Origin: Calliopsis andreniformis
Taxonomy: Eukaryota > Arthropoda > Insecta > Hymenoptera > Andrenidae
Reading direction: 5' to 3'
DNA length: 64,000 bases
Assembly (NCBI RefSeq): GCF_051401765.1
Contig: NW_027480438.1
Span: 3,906,001-3,970,000, forward strand
The position numbers and the translations under genes are program-made. Of this stretch, positions 39,330 to 52,440 are shown one piece after another. The notes under the pieces are model-generated. The model had not been told where the DNA came from, ran no database searches, and saw only the letters and a program-made list of their open reading frames with translations. Numbering within the stretch: position 1 is the first letter of the stretch; each line of letters starts with the position of its first letter.

Positions 39330-40020
39330 AATCCTCAATACTCAATCCTCAATCTTCAATCCTCAACACTAATCTTCAATCCTCAATCCTCAATCCTCAA
39401 TCCTCAATCCTCATCCTTCAATCCTCAATACCCAATCCTCAATCTTCAACCCTCAATCCTCAAACCTCAATCCTAATCCCTCAATCCTCATTCTTCAATC
39501 CTCAATACCCAATCCTCAATTTCAATTCTCAATCCTCAATCCTCATTTCTCAATCCTCAATCCTCAACCCTCAGCACGCATCCTCCATCCTCAATCCTCA
39601 ATCCTCAATACTCAATCCTCAATCCTCAATCCTCAATCTTCAATCCTCAATTCTCAATCTTCAATCCTCGATCCTCAATCCTCAATCCTCAATATTCAAT
39701 CATCAATACTCAATCTTCAACCCTCAATCTTCAATCCTCAATACTCAATCTTCAATCCTCTATCCTCAATCCTCAATCCTCAATCCTCAATCCTCAGGCA
39801 TCAATACTCAATCTACAATATTCAATCCTCAGTCCTTAATCCTCAATCCACAATCCTCAACCTTCAATACTCAATACTCAATATTCAATCCTCAATCCTC
39901 AATCCTCAATCCTCTATGCTCAATCCTCAATCCTCAATATTCAATCCTCAATCCTCAATCCTCAATCCTAATACCTCAATCCTGATTCTTCAGTCCTCAA
40001 TACCCAATCCTCAATTTCAA
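39330..40020 (+). repeat. Segment after the tandem 4.13-kb units
   Basis: It matches 46.54-47.14 kb at 7,211 bp and 24.0-24.63 kb at -15,296 bp, with CAGCACGCATCC near 39,572 and a CTATGCTC variant near 39,914. It then switches to the beta block near 39.95 kb. Confidence 0.72.
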
Positions 40021-40335
40021 TGCTCAATCCTCAATCCTCATTTCTCAATCCTCAATCCTCAACCCTTAGCCCTCATCCTCCATCCTCAGTACTCAATGCT
40101 CTATCCTCAATCATCAATCCTCAATACTCAATCCTCAATCCTCATTCCTCAAATCCTCAATCCTCAATCCTCAATCTTCAATGCACAATACTCAATCTGC
40201 AATCCTCAATCCTCAAACCTCAATCCTCAATCCTCATTCCTCAATCCTCAATACCCAATCCTCAATCCTCAATTCTCAATCCTCAATCCTCAATATTCAA
40301 TCATCAATACTCAATCTTCAATCCTCAATCTTTAA
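40020..40335 (+). repeat. Beta module, copy 8, joined to a shortened right flank
   Basis: Same subtype as copies 5 to 7, but the roughly 0.6 kb that normally follows is missing. The sequence jumps after CAATCTTTAATCC directly to the CAATATTCAATC block, so a deletion or unequal-exchange junction lies at about 40,335-40,350. Confidence 0.78.
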
Positions 40336-40339
40336 TCCT

Positions 40340-42365
40340 CAATCCTCAATCCTCAATATTCAATCATCAATACTCAATCTTCAATCCTCATTCCTCAAAC
40401 CTCAATCCTCAATCCTCACTCTTCAATCCTCAACACTCAATCTTCAATCCTCAATCCTCAATCCTCAACCCTCAATCCTCAATCCTCAATCTTCAACCCT
40501 GAATCCTCAATCCTCAATACTCAATCCTCAATCTTCAATCCTCAATACTCAATCTTCAATCCTCAATCCTCAATCCTCAATCCTCAATCCTCAATCTTCA
40601 ACCCTCAACACTCAATCTTCAATCCTCAATCCTCAATCCTCAATACTCAATCCTCAATCTTCAATCCTCAACACTAATCTTCAATCCTCAATCCTCAATC
40701 CTCAATCCTCAATCCTCATTCTTCAATCCTCAATACCCAATCCTCAATCTTCAATCCTCGATCCTCAAACCTCAATCCTAATTCCTCAATCCTCATTCCT
40801 CAATCCTCAATACCCAATCCTCAATTTCAATCCTCAATCCTCAATCCTCATTTCTCAATCCTCAATCCTCAACCCTCAGCCCTCATCCTCCATCCTCAAT
40901 CCTCAATCCTCAATCCTCAATCTTCAATCCTCAATGCTCAATCTTCAATCCTCGATCCTCAATCATCAATCCTCAATCCTCAATCCTCAGGCATCAATAC
41001 TCAATCTTCAATGCTCAATCCTCAATCCTCAATCCTCAATCCTCATTCCCCAACCCTCAATCCTCATTCCTCAAAGCTCAATCCTCAACCCTCAGTCCTC
41101 ATACTCAATTCTCAATCCTCAATCCTCAATCCTCAATCCTCAATCTTCAATCCTCAATAATCAATCACCAATCCTAAATACTCTATCCTCGATCCTCAAT
41201 CCTCAGGCATCAATACTCAATCTTCAATACTCAATCCTCAATCCTCAATCCTCAATCCTCAATCCTCAAACCTCAATCCTCAATCCTCAATATTCAATCA
41301 TCAATACTCAATCTTCAATCCTCAATCCTCAATCCTCAATCCTCAATCCTCATTCCCAAACCCTCAATCCTCATTCCTCAAAGCTCAATCCTCAACCCTC
41401 AGTCCTCATACTCAATTCTCAATTCTCAATCCTCAATCCTCAATCCTCAATCTTCAATCCTCAATAATCAATCTCCAATCCTCAATCCTCTATCCTCGAT
41501 CCTCAATCCTCAGGCATCAATACTCAATCTTCAATACTCAATCCTCAATCCTCAATCCTCAATCCTCAATCCTCAAACCTCAATACTCAATCCTCAATAT
41601 TCAATCATCAATACTCAATCTTCAATCCTCAATCCTCAATCCTCAATCCTCAATCCTCAATCCTCAATCCTCAATCCTCAATCCTCAATCATCAATCCTC
41701 AATCCTCAATTCTCAATCCTCAATCCTCAGTCCTCAGTCGTCGAATCTCAATCCCCGACGCTTAGCACTCATCCTCAATCCTCAGTCCTCAATCCTCAAT
41801 CCTCAAACCTAAATCCTCTACCGTCAGTCCTCGTCCTCAATCCTCAAACCTCAATCCTCAATCCTCAATATTCAATCATGAATACTCAATCTTCAATCCT
41901 CAATCCTGAATCCTCAATCCTCAATCCTCAATCCTCAACCCTCAGTCTTCATCCTCAATCCTCAAACCTCAATCCTCAATCCTCAATATTCAACCCTCAG
42001 CCCTCATCCTCCATCCTCAATCCTCAATCCTCAATCCCCAACCTTCAATCCTCAATTCTCAATCTTCAATCCTCGATCCTCAATCCTCAATCCTCAGTAT
42101 TCAATCATGAGTACTCAATCTTCAACCCTCAATCTTCAATCCTCAATACTCAATCTTCAATACTCAATCCTCAATCCTCAATCCTCAATCCTCAATTCTC
42201 AATCCTCAGGCATCAATACTCAATCTACAATGTTCAATCCTCAGTCCTTAATCCTCAATCCACAATCCTCAACCTTCAATACTCAATACTCAATCTTCAA
42301 TCCTCAATCCTCAATCCTCAATCCTCAATATTCAATCATCAATACTCAATCTTCAATCCTCAATC
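40340..42365 (+). repeat. Block with 13,230-bp offset, copy 2
   Basis: Partner of 27,110-29,135. Its left edge joins beta copy 8 with a shortened flank. At its right edge it merges into the third copy of the 4.13-kb unit, where partner 1 instead repeats CAATATTCAATC. Confidence 0.82.
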
Positions 42366-42564
42366 CTCAAACCTCAATCCTCAATCCTCATTCTTCAATC
42401 CTCAACACTCAATCTTCAATCCTCAATCCTCAATCCTCAATCCTCAATCCTCATTCTTCAATCCTCAATACCCAATCCTCAATGTTCAATCCTCAATCCT
42501 CAATCCTCAATCCTAATACCTCAATCCTGATTCTTCAGTCTTCAATACCCAATCCTCAATTTCA

Positions 42565-42880
42565 ATGCTCAATCCTCAATCCTCATTTCTCAATCCTCAA
42601 TCCTCAACCCTTAGCCCTCATCCTCCATCCTCAGTACTCAATGCTCTATCCTCAATCATCAATCCTCAATACTCAATCCTCAATCCTCATTCCTCAAATC
42701 CTCAATCCTCAATCCTCAATCTTCAATGCACAATACTCAATCTGCAATCCTCAATCCTCAAACCTCAATCCTCAATCCTCATTCCTCAATCCTCAATACC
42801 CAATCCTCAATCCTCAATTCTCAATCCTCAATCCTCAATATTCAATCATCAATACTCAATCTTCAATCCTCAATCTTTAA
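42565..42880 (+). repeat. Beta module, copy 9
   Basis: Same subtype as copies 5 to 8, 11,348 bp after copy 6, at the left part of the third copy of the 4.13-kb unit. Confidence 0.82.
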
Positions 42881-45616
42881 TCCTCAATACTCAATCTTCA
42901 ATCCTCAATCCTCAATCCTCAATCCTCAATCCTCAATCCTCAGGCATCAATACTCAATCTACAATGTTCAATCCTCAATCCTTAATCCTCAATCCACAAT
43001 CCTCAACCTTCAATACTCAATATTCAATCTTCAATCCTCAATCCTCAATCCTCAATCCTCAATCCTCAATCCTCAATATTCAATCATCAATACTCAATCT
43101 TCAACCCTCAATCTTCAATCCTCAATACTCAATCTTCAATACTCAATCCTCAATCCTCAATCCTCAATCCTCAATTCTCAGTCCTCAGGCATCAATACTC
43201 AATCTACAATGTTCAATCCTCAGTCCTTAATACTCAATCCACAATCCTCAACCTTCAATACTCAATACTCAATCTTCAATCCTCAATCCTCAATCCTCAA
43301 TCCTCAATCCTCAATATTCAATCATCAATACTCAATCTTCAATCCTCATTCCTCAAACCTCAATCCTCAATCCTCACTCTTCAATCCTCAACACTCAATC
43401 TTCAATCCTCAATCCTCAATCCTCAACCCTCAATCCTCAATCCTCAATCTTCAACCCTGAATCCTCAATCCTCAATTCTCAATCCTCAATCTTCAATCCT
43501 CAATACTCAATCTTCAATCCTCAATCCTCAATCCTCAATCCTCAATCCTCAATCTTCAACCCTCAACACTCAATCTTCAATCCTCAATCCTCAATCCTCA
43601 ATACTCAATCCTCAATCTTCAATCCTCAACACTAATCTTCAATCCTCAATCCTCAATCCTCAATCCTCAATCCTCATTCTTCAATCCTCAATACCCAATC
43701 CTCAATCTTCAATCCTCGATCCTCAAACCTCAATCCTAATTCCTCAATCCTCATTCCTCAATCCTCAATACCCAATCCTCAATTTCAATCCTCAATCCTC
43801 AATCCTCATTTCTCAATCCTCAATCCTCAACCCTCAGCCCTCATCCTCCATCCTCAATCCTCAATCCTCAATCCTCAATCTTCAATCCTCAATGCTCAAT
43901 CTTCAATCCTCGATCCTCAATCATCAATCCTCAATCCTCAATCCTCAGGCATCAATACTCAATCTTCAATGCTCAATCCTCAATCCTCAATCCTCAATCC
44001 TCATTCCCCAACCCTCAATCCTCATTCCTCAAAGCTCAATCCTCAACCCTCAGTCCTCATACTCAATTCTCAATCCTCAATCCTCAATCCTCAATCCTCA
44101 ATCTTCAATCCTCAATAATCAATCACCAATCCTAAATACTCTATCCTCGATCCTCAACCCTCAGGCATCAATACTCAATCTTCAATACTCAATCCTCAAT
44201 CCTCAATCCTCAATCCTCAATCCTCAAACCTCAATCCTCAATCCTCAATATTCAATCATCAATACTCAATCTTCAATCCTCAATCCTCAATCCTCAATCC
44301 TCAATCTTCAATCCTCAATCCTCAATCCTCAATCCTCAATCCTCAATCCTCAATCCTCAATTCTCAATCCTCAATCCTCAGTCCTCAGTCGTCGAATCTC
44401 AATCCCCGACGCTTAGCACTCATCCTCAATCCTCAGTCCTCAATCCTCAATCCTCAAACCTAAATCCTCTACCGTCAGTCCTCGTCCTCAATCCTCAAAC
44501 CTCAATCCTCAATCCTCAATATTCAATCATCAATACTCAATCTTCAATCCTCAATCCTGAATCCTCAATCCTCAATCCTCAATCCTCAATCCTCAATATT
44601 CAATCACCAATACTCAATCTTCAACCCTCAATCTTCAATCCTCAATACTCAATCTTCAATCCTCAATCCTCAATCCTCAATCCTCAATCCTCAATCTTCA
44701 ATCCTCAACACTCAATCTTCAATCCTCAATCCTCAATCCTCAATCCTCAATCCTCAATCCTCATTCTTCAATCCTCAATACCCAATCCTCAATCTTCAAT
44801 CCTCAATCCTCAATCCTCAATCCCAATTCCTCAATCCTCATTCTTCAATCCTCAATACCCAATCCTCAATTTCAATCCTCAATCCTCAATCCTCATTTCT
44901 CAATCCTCAATCCTCAACCCTCAGCCCTCATCCTCCATCCTCAGTACTCAATCCTCTATCCTCAATCTTGAATCCTCAATACCCAATCTTCAATCCTCAT
45001 TCCTCAATCCTCAATCCTCAATCCTCAATCTTCAATCCTCAATACTCAATCTGCAACCCTCAATCCTCAAACCTCAATCCTCAATCCTCATTCCGCAATC
45101 CTCAATACCCAATCCTCAATCCTCAGTACTCAATCCTCAATCCTCAATCCTCAATCTTCAACCCTGAATCCTCAATCCTCAATACTCAATCCTCAACCTT
45201 CAATCCTCAATACTCAATCTTCAATCCTCAATCCTCAATCCTCAATCCTCAATATTCAATCATCAATACTCAATCTTCAATCCTCATTCCTCAATCCCCA
45301 ATTCTCAATCCTCAATCCTCAATCCTCAATCCTCAGTCCTCATACTCAATTCTCAATTCTCAATCCTCAATCCTCAATCCTCAATCTTCAATCCTCAATA
45401 ATCAATCTCCAATCCTCAATCCTCAATCCTCGATCCTCAATCCTCAGGCATCAATACTCAATCTTCAATACTCAATCCTCAATCCTCAATCCTCAATCCT
45501 CAATCCTCAGACCTCAATCCTTAATCCTCAATATTCAATCATCAATACTCAATCTTCAATCCTCAATCGTCAATCCTCAATTCTCAATCCTCAATCCTCA
45601 ATCCTCAGTCCTCAGT

Positions 45617-46448
45617 CGTCGAATCTCAATCCCCGACGCTTAGCACTCATCCTCAATCCTCAGTCCTCAATCCTCAATCCTCAAACCTAAATCCTCTGCC
45701 GTCAGTCCTCGTCCTCAGTCCTCAAACCTCAATCCTCAATCCTCAATATTCAATCATCAATACTCGATCTTCAATCCTCAATCCTCAATCCTCAATCCTC
45801 AATCCTCAATCCTCAATCCTCAATCCTCAACATTCAATCATCAATACTCAATCTTCAACCCTCAATCTTCAATCCTCAATACTCAATATTCAATCCTCAA
45901 TCCTCAATCCTCAATCCTCAATCCTCAATCCTCAGGCATCAATACTCAATCTACAATATTCAATCCTCAATCCTTAATCCTCAATCCACAATCCTCAACC
46001 TTCAATACTCAATACTCAATCTTCAATCCTGAATCCTCAATCCTCAATCCTCAACCCTCAATCCGCAATATTCAGTCCTCAATACTCAATCTTCAGTCAT
46101 CAATCCTCAATCCTTAGTCCTCAATCCTCAATCCTCAATCCTCGTTCCTCAAACCTCAATCCTCAACCCTCAGTCTTCATTCTCAATCCTCAAACCTCAA
46201 TACTCAATCCTCAATATTCAATCATCAATACTCAATCTTCAATCCCCAATCCTCAAACCTCAATCCTCAATCCTCATTCTTCAATCCTAAATACCAAATC
46301 CTTAATCTGCAATCCTCAATCCTCAATCCTCAATTCTCAATCCTCAATCCTTAATCCTCAGACCTCAAACATCAATATTCAACCCTCAGTCCTCGTCCTC
46401 AATCCACAACACTCAATCCTCAGTCCTCAATATTCAATCATAAATATT
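45617..46448 (+). repeat. Alpha module, copy 5
   Basis: The dyad at 45617 and the marker at 46439 are 822 bp apart, 11,348 bp after copy 3. It directly precedes the 1,221-bp tandem duplication. Confidence 0.82.
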
Positions 46449-46454
46449 CAATCT

Positions 46455-47675
46455 TCAATCCTCAATCCTCAATCCTCAATCCTCAATCCTCAATCCTCAA
46501 GCTTCAACCCTCAACACTCAATCTTCAATCCTCAATCCTCAATCCTCAATACTCAATCCTCAATCTTCAATCCTCAACACTAATCTTCAATCCTCAATCC
46601 TCAATCCTCAATCCTCAATCCTCATCCTTCAATCCTCAATACCCAATCCTCAATCTTCAACCCTCAATCCTCAAACCTCAATCCTAATCCCTCAATCCTC
46701 ATTCTTCAATCCTCAATACCCAATCCTCAATTTCAATTCTCAATCCTCAATCCTCATTTCTCAATCCTCAATCCTCAACCCTCAGCACGCATCCTCCATC
46801 CTCAATCCTCAAACCTCAATACTCAATCCTCAATCCTCAAACCTCAATCTTCAATCCTCAATTCTCAATCTTCAATCCTCGATCCTCAATCCTCAATCCT
46901 CAATATTCAATCATCAATACTCAATCTTCAACCCTCAATCTTCAATCCTCAATACTCAATCTTCAATCCTCTATCCTCAATCCTCAATCCTCAATCCTCA
47001 ATCCTCAGGCATCAATACTCAATCTACAATATTCAATCCTCAGTCCTTAATCCTCAATCCACAATCCTCAACCTTCAATACTCAATACCCAATCTTCAAT
47101 CCTCAATCCTCAATCCTCAATCCTCTATGCTCAATCCTCAATCCTCAATATTCAATCCTCAATGTTCAATCTTCAATCATGAATCCTCAATCCTCAATTC
47201 TCAGTCGTCAATCCTCAGTCATCAATCCTCAATCTTCAATACTCAATCGTCAATCCTTAGTCCTCAATCCTCAATCCTCAATCCTCGTTCCTCAAACCTC
47301 AATCCTCAACCCTCAGTCTTCATCCTCAATCCTCAAACCTCAATCCTCAATCCTCAATATTCAATCATCAATCCTCAATCCTCAATCCTCAATCCTCAAT
47401 CCTCAATCTTCAGTCCTCAACACTCAATCTTCAATCCTCAATCCTCAATCCTCAATCCTCAATCCTCAGTCTTCAATCCTCAATACCCGATCCTCAATCT
47501 TCAATCCTCAATCCTCAATCCTCCATTCTAATTCCCCAATCCTCATTCCTCAATCCTCAATACCCAATCCTCAATCCTCAATTCTCAATCCTCAATCCTC
47601 AATATTCAATCATCAATACTCAATCTTCAATCCTCAATCTTTAATCCTCAATACTCAATATTCAATCCTCAATCC
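46455..47675 (+). repeat. 1,221-bp tandem duplication, unit 1
   Basis: It matches unit 2 at 1,221 bp in its first two thirds (AAGCTT 46499/47720, ATGCTC 47127/48348, ATGAATCC 47179/48400) and at 1,228 bp by the CCATTCTAATTCC variant (47523/48751), one heptamer longer in unit 2. Confidence 0.85.
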
Positions 47676-48896
47676 TCAATCCTCAATCCTCAATCCTCAA
47701 TCCTCAATCCTCAATCCTCAAGCTTCAAACCTCAACACTCAATCTTCAATCCTCAATCCTCAATCCTCAATACTCAATCCTCAATCTTCAATCCTCAACA
47801 CTAATCTTCAATCCTCAATCCTCAATCCTCAATCCTCAATCCTCATTCTTCAATCCTCAATACCCAATCCTCAATCTTCAACCCTCAATCCTCAAACCTC
47901 AATCCTAATCCCTCAATCCTCATTCTTCAATCCTCAATACCCAATCCTCAATTTCAATTCTCAATCCTCAATCCTCATTTCTCAATCCTCAATCCTCAAC
48001 CCTCAGCACGCATCCTCCATCCTCAATCCTCAATCCTCAATACTCAATCCTCAATCCTCAAACCTCAATCTTCAATCCTCAATTCTCAATCTTCAATCCT
48101 CGATCCTCAATCCTCAATCCTCAATATTCAATCATCAATACTCAATCTTCAACCCTCAATCTTCAATCCTCAATACTCAATCTTCAATCCTCTATCCTCA
48201 ATCCTCAATCCTCAATCCTCAATCCTCAGGCATCAATACTCAATCTACAATATTCAATCCTCAGTCCTTAATCCTCAATCCACAATCCTCAACCTTCAAT
48301 ACTCAATACCCAATCTTCAATCCTCAATCCTCAATCCTCAATCCTCTATGCTCAATCCTCAATCCTCAATATTCAATCCTCAATGTTCAATCTTCAATCA
48401 TGAATCCTCAATCCTCAATTCTCAGTCGTCAATCCTCAGTCATCAATCCTCAATCTTCAATACTGAATCGTCAATCCTTAGTCCTCAATCCTCAATCCTC
48501 AATCCTCGTTCCTCAAACCTCAATCCTCAACCCTCAGTCTTCATCCTCAATCCTCAAACCTCAATCCTCAATCCTCAATATTCAATCATCAATCCTCAAT
48601 CCTCAATCCTCAATCCTCAATCCTCAATCCTCAATCTTCAGTCCTCAACACTCAATCTTCAATCCTCAATCCTCAATCCTCAATCCTCAATCCTCAGTCT
48701 TCAATCCTCAATACCCGATCCTCAATCTTCAATACTCAATCCTCAATCCTCCATTCTAATTCCCCAATCCTCATTCCTCAATCCTCAATACCCAATCCTC
48801 AATCCTCAATTCTCAATCCTCAATCCTCAATATTCAATCATCAATTATCAATCTTCAATCCTCAATCTTTAATCCTCAATACTCAATCTTCAATCC
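47676..48896 (+). repeat. 1,221-bp tandem duplication, unit 2
   Basis: The second unit carries several substitutions against unit 1, for example CAAACCTC for CAACCCTC near 47,727, CTGAATCG for CTCAATCG near 48,465 and CAATTATC for CAATACTC near 48,845. It is thus older than the 5,589-bp duplication if rates are equal. Confidence 0.83.
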
Positions 48897-50700
48897 TCAA
48901 TCCTCAATCCTCAATCCTCAATCCTCAATCCTCAGGCATCAATACTCAATCTACAATGTTCAATCCTCAATCCTTAATCCTCAATCCACAATCCTCAACC
49001 TTCAATACTCAATATTCAATCTTCAATCCTCAATCCCCAATTCTCAATCCTCAATCCTCAATCCTCAATCCTCAATATTCAATCCTCAATACTCAATCTT
49101 CAATCATCAATCCTCAATCCTCAATTCTCAGTCGTCAATCCTCAGTCATCAATCCTCAATCTTCAATACTCAATCGTCAATCCGTAGTCCTCAATCCTCA
49201 ATCCTCAATCCTCAATCCTCGTTCTCAAACCTCAATCCTCAACCCTCAGTCTTCATCCTCAATCCTCAAACCTCAATCCTCAATCCTCAATATTCAAACA
49301 TCAATACTCAATCTTCAATCCTCGATCCTCAATCATCAATCCTCAATCCTCAATCCTCAGGCATCAATACTCAATCTTCAATGCTCAATCCTCAATCCTC
49401 AATCCTCAATCCTCAATCCTCAGCCCTCATCCTCCATCCTCAATCCTCACTCCTCAATCCTCAATCTTCAATCCTCAATTCTCAATCTTCAATCCTCGAT
49501 CCTCAACCTTCAATACTCAATACTCAATCTTCAATCCTCAATCCTCAATCCTCAATCCTCTATCCTCAATCCTCAATCCTCAATATTCAATCCTCAATGC
49601 TCAATCTTCAATCATGAATCCTCAATCCTCAATTCTCAGTCGTCAATCCTCAGTCATCAATCCTCAATCTTCAATACTCAATCGTCAATCCTTAGTCCTC
49701 AATCCTCAATCCTCAATCCTCGTTCCTCAAACCTCAATCCTCAACCCTCAGTCTTCATCCTCAATCCTCAAACCTCAATCCTCAATCCTCAATATTCAAT
49801 CATCAATACTCAATCTTCAATCCTCAATCCTCAAACCTCAATCCTCAATCCTCATTCTTCAATCCTAAATACCCAATCCTCAATCTTCAATCCTCAATCC
49901 TCAATCCTCGATTCTCAATCCTCAATCCTTAGTCCCCAGACCTCAAACATCAATATTCAACCCTTAGTCCTCGTCCACAATCCACAACCCTCAATCCGCA
50001 GTCATCAATATTCAATCATCAATATTCAATCTTCAATCCTCAATCCTCAATCCTCAATCCTCAATCCTCAATCCTCAATCCTCAATCCTCAATCTTCAAT
50101 CCTCAATTCTCAATCTTCAATCCTCGATCCTCAATCATCAATCCTCAATCCTCAATCCTCAGGCATCAATACTCAATCTTCAATGCTCAATCCTCAATCC
50201 TCAATCCTCAATCCTCAATCCTCAGCCCTCATCCTCCATCCTCAATCCTCACTCCTCAATCCTCAATCTTCAATCCTCAATTCTCAATCTTCAATCCTCG
50301 ATCCTCAATCATCAATCCTCAATCCTCAATCCTCAGGCATCAATACTCAATCTTCAATGCTCAATCCTCAATATTCAATCATTAATACTCAATCTTCAAT
50401 CCTCAATCCTCAATCCTCAATCCTCAATCCTCAATCGTCAATCCTCAATCCTCAGCCCTCATCCTCCATCCTCAATCCTCACTCCTCAATCCTCAATCTT
50501 CAATCCTCAATTCTCAATCTTCAATCCTCGATCCTCAATCATCAATCCTCAATCCTCAATCCTCAGGCATCAATACTCAATCTTCAATGCTCAATCCTCA
50601 ATCCTCAATCCTCAATCCTCATTCCCAAACCCTCAATCCTCATTCCTCAAAGCTCAATCCTCAACCCTCAGTCCTCATACTGAATTCTCAATTCTCAATC
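48896..50700 (+). repeat. Locally amplified GGCATC segment
   Basis: The variant string beginning GGCATCAATACTC and leading to CAATGCTC occurs at 49360, 50162, 50336 and 50566. The last two intervals are 174 and 230 bp, a difference of 56 bp or eight heptamers. CAGCCCTCATCC and CACTCCTC variants between them repeat in the same order, showing recent local amplification. There is no dyad cassette here. Confidence 0.75.
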
Positions 50701-52440
50701 CTCAATCCTCAATCCTCAATCTTCAATCCTCAATAATCAATCTCCAATCCTCAATGCTCTATCCTCGATCCTCAATCCTCAGGCATCAATACTCAATCTT
50801 CAATACTCAATCCTCAATCCTCAATCCTCATCCTCAATCCTCAAACCTCAATACTCAATCCTCAATATTCAATCATTAATACTCAATCTTCAATCCTCAA
50901 TCCTCAATCCTCAATCCTCAATCCTCAATCCTCAATCCTCAATCCTCAATCCTCAATCATCAATCCTCAATCCTCAATTCTCAATCCTCAATCCTCAATC
51001 CTCAATCTTCAATCCTCAATTCTCAATCTTCAATCCTCGATCCTCAATCTTCAATCCTCAATTCTCAATCTTCAATCCTCGATCCTCAATCATCAATCCT
51101 CAATCCTCAATCCTCAATCCCAATTCCTCAATCCTCATTCTTCAATCCTCAATACCCAATCCTCAATTTCAATCCTCAATCCTCAATCCTCAATCCTCAT
51201 TTCTCAATCCTCAATCCTCAACCCTCAGCCCTCATCCTCCATCCTCAGTACTCAATCCTCTATCCTCAATCTTCAATCCTCAATACCCAATCTTCAATCC
51301 TCATTCCTCAATCCTCAATCCTCAATCCTCAATCTTCAATCCTCAATACTCAATCTGCAACCCTCAATCCTCAAACCTCAATTCTCAATCCTCATTCCTC
51401 AATCCTCAATACCCAATCCTCAATCCTCAGTACTCAATCCTCAATCCTCAATCCTCAATCCTCAATCCTCATTCTTCAATCCTAAATACCCAATCCTCAA
51501 TCTTCAATCCTCAATCCTCAATCCTCAATTCTCAATCCTCAATCCTTAGTCCCCAGACCTCAAACATCAATATTCAACCCTTAGTCCTCGTCCACAATCC
51601 ACAACCCTCAATCCGCAGTCATCAATATTCAATCATCAATATTCAATCTTCAATCCTCAATCCTCAATCCTCAATCCTCAATCCTCAATCCTCAATCCTC
51701 AATCCTCAATCTTCAATCCTCAATTCTCAATCTTCAATCCTCGATCCTCAATCTTCAATCCTCAATTCTCAATCTTCAATCCTCGATCCTCAATCATCAA
51801 TCCTCAATCCTCAATCCTCAGGCATCAATACTCAATCTTCAATGCTCAATCCTCAATCCTCAATCCTCAATCCTCATTCCCAAACCCTCAATCCTCATTC
51901 CTCAAAGCTCAATCCTCAACCCTCAGTCCTCATACTCAATTCTCAATTCTCAATCCTCAATCCTCAATCCTCAATCTTCAATCCTCAATAATCAATCTCC
52001 AATCCTCAATCCTCTATCCTCGATCCTCAATCCTCAGGCATCAATACTCAATCTTCAATACTCAATCCTCAATCCTGAATCCTCAATCCTCAATCCTCAA
52101 ACCTCAATACTCAATCCTCAATATTCAATCATCAATACTCAATCTTCAATCCTCAATCCTCAATCCTCAATCCTCAATCCTCAATCCTCAATCCTCAATC
52201 CTCAATCCTCAATCATCAATCCTCAATCCTCAATTCTCAATCCTCAATCCTCGGTCCTCAGTCGTCGAATCTCAATCCCCGACGCTTAGCACTCATCCTC
52301 AATCCTCAGTCCTCAATCCTCAATCCTCAAACCTAAATCCTCTACCGTCAGTCCTCGTCCTCAATCCTCAAACCTCAATCCTCAATCCTCAATATTCAAT
52401 CATGAATACTCAATCTTCAATCCTCAATCCTGAATCCTCA
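50700..52440 (+). repeat. Array segment, last part of the largest dyad-free gap
   Basis: No dyad cassette lies between 45617 and 52263, the widest gap in the window. A segment with CCTTAGTCCCCAG at 51546 repeats one at 49929, exactly 1,617 bp (231 heptamers) apart. Short doublings of CTTCAATCCTCGATCC occur near 51.0 and 51.7 kb. From about 51.84 kb it resembles 25.1-25.7 kb. Confidence 0.72.

Larger units (their letters stand above)
35181..39330 (+). repeat. 4.13-kb tandem unit, copy 2
   Basis: Directly follows copy 1 in the same orientation. The join, near 35,180, lies inside a run of plain heptamers after the AAGCTTC marker at 35151. Confidence 0.85.
42390..46525 (+). repeat. 4.13-kb unit, copy 3 (dispersed)
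   Basis: It matches copy 1 at a constant offset of 11,348 bp at seven landmarks (42565, 42726, 43892, 44390, 44968, 45617, 46499). It is separated from copy 2 by about 3 kb of other blocks (39.33-42.39 kb). Small differences exist, such as CAATTCTCAATCC near 43,472 for CAATACTC. Confidence 0.85.

Noticed and set aside
49000..50683. Resemblance of the heptapeptide to the RNA polymerase II tail repeat or another heptad protein
   Set aside because: SILNPQS does not match the YSPTSPS pattern, and the DNA repeats equally well in all frames, so the heptad is a property of the DNA unit.
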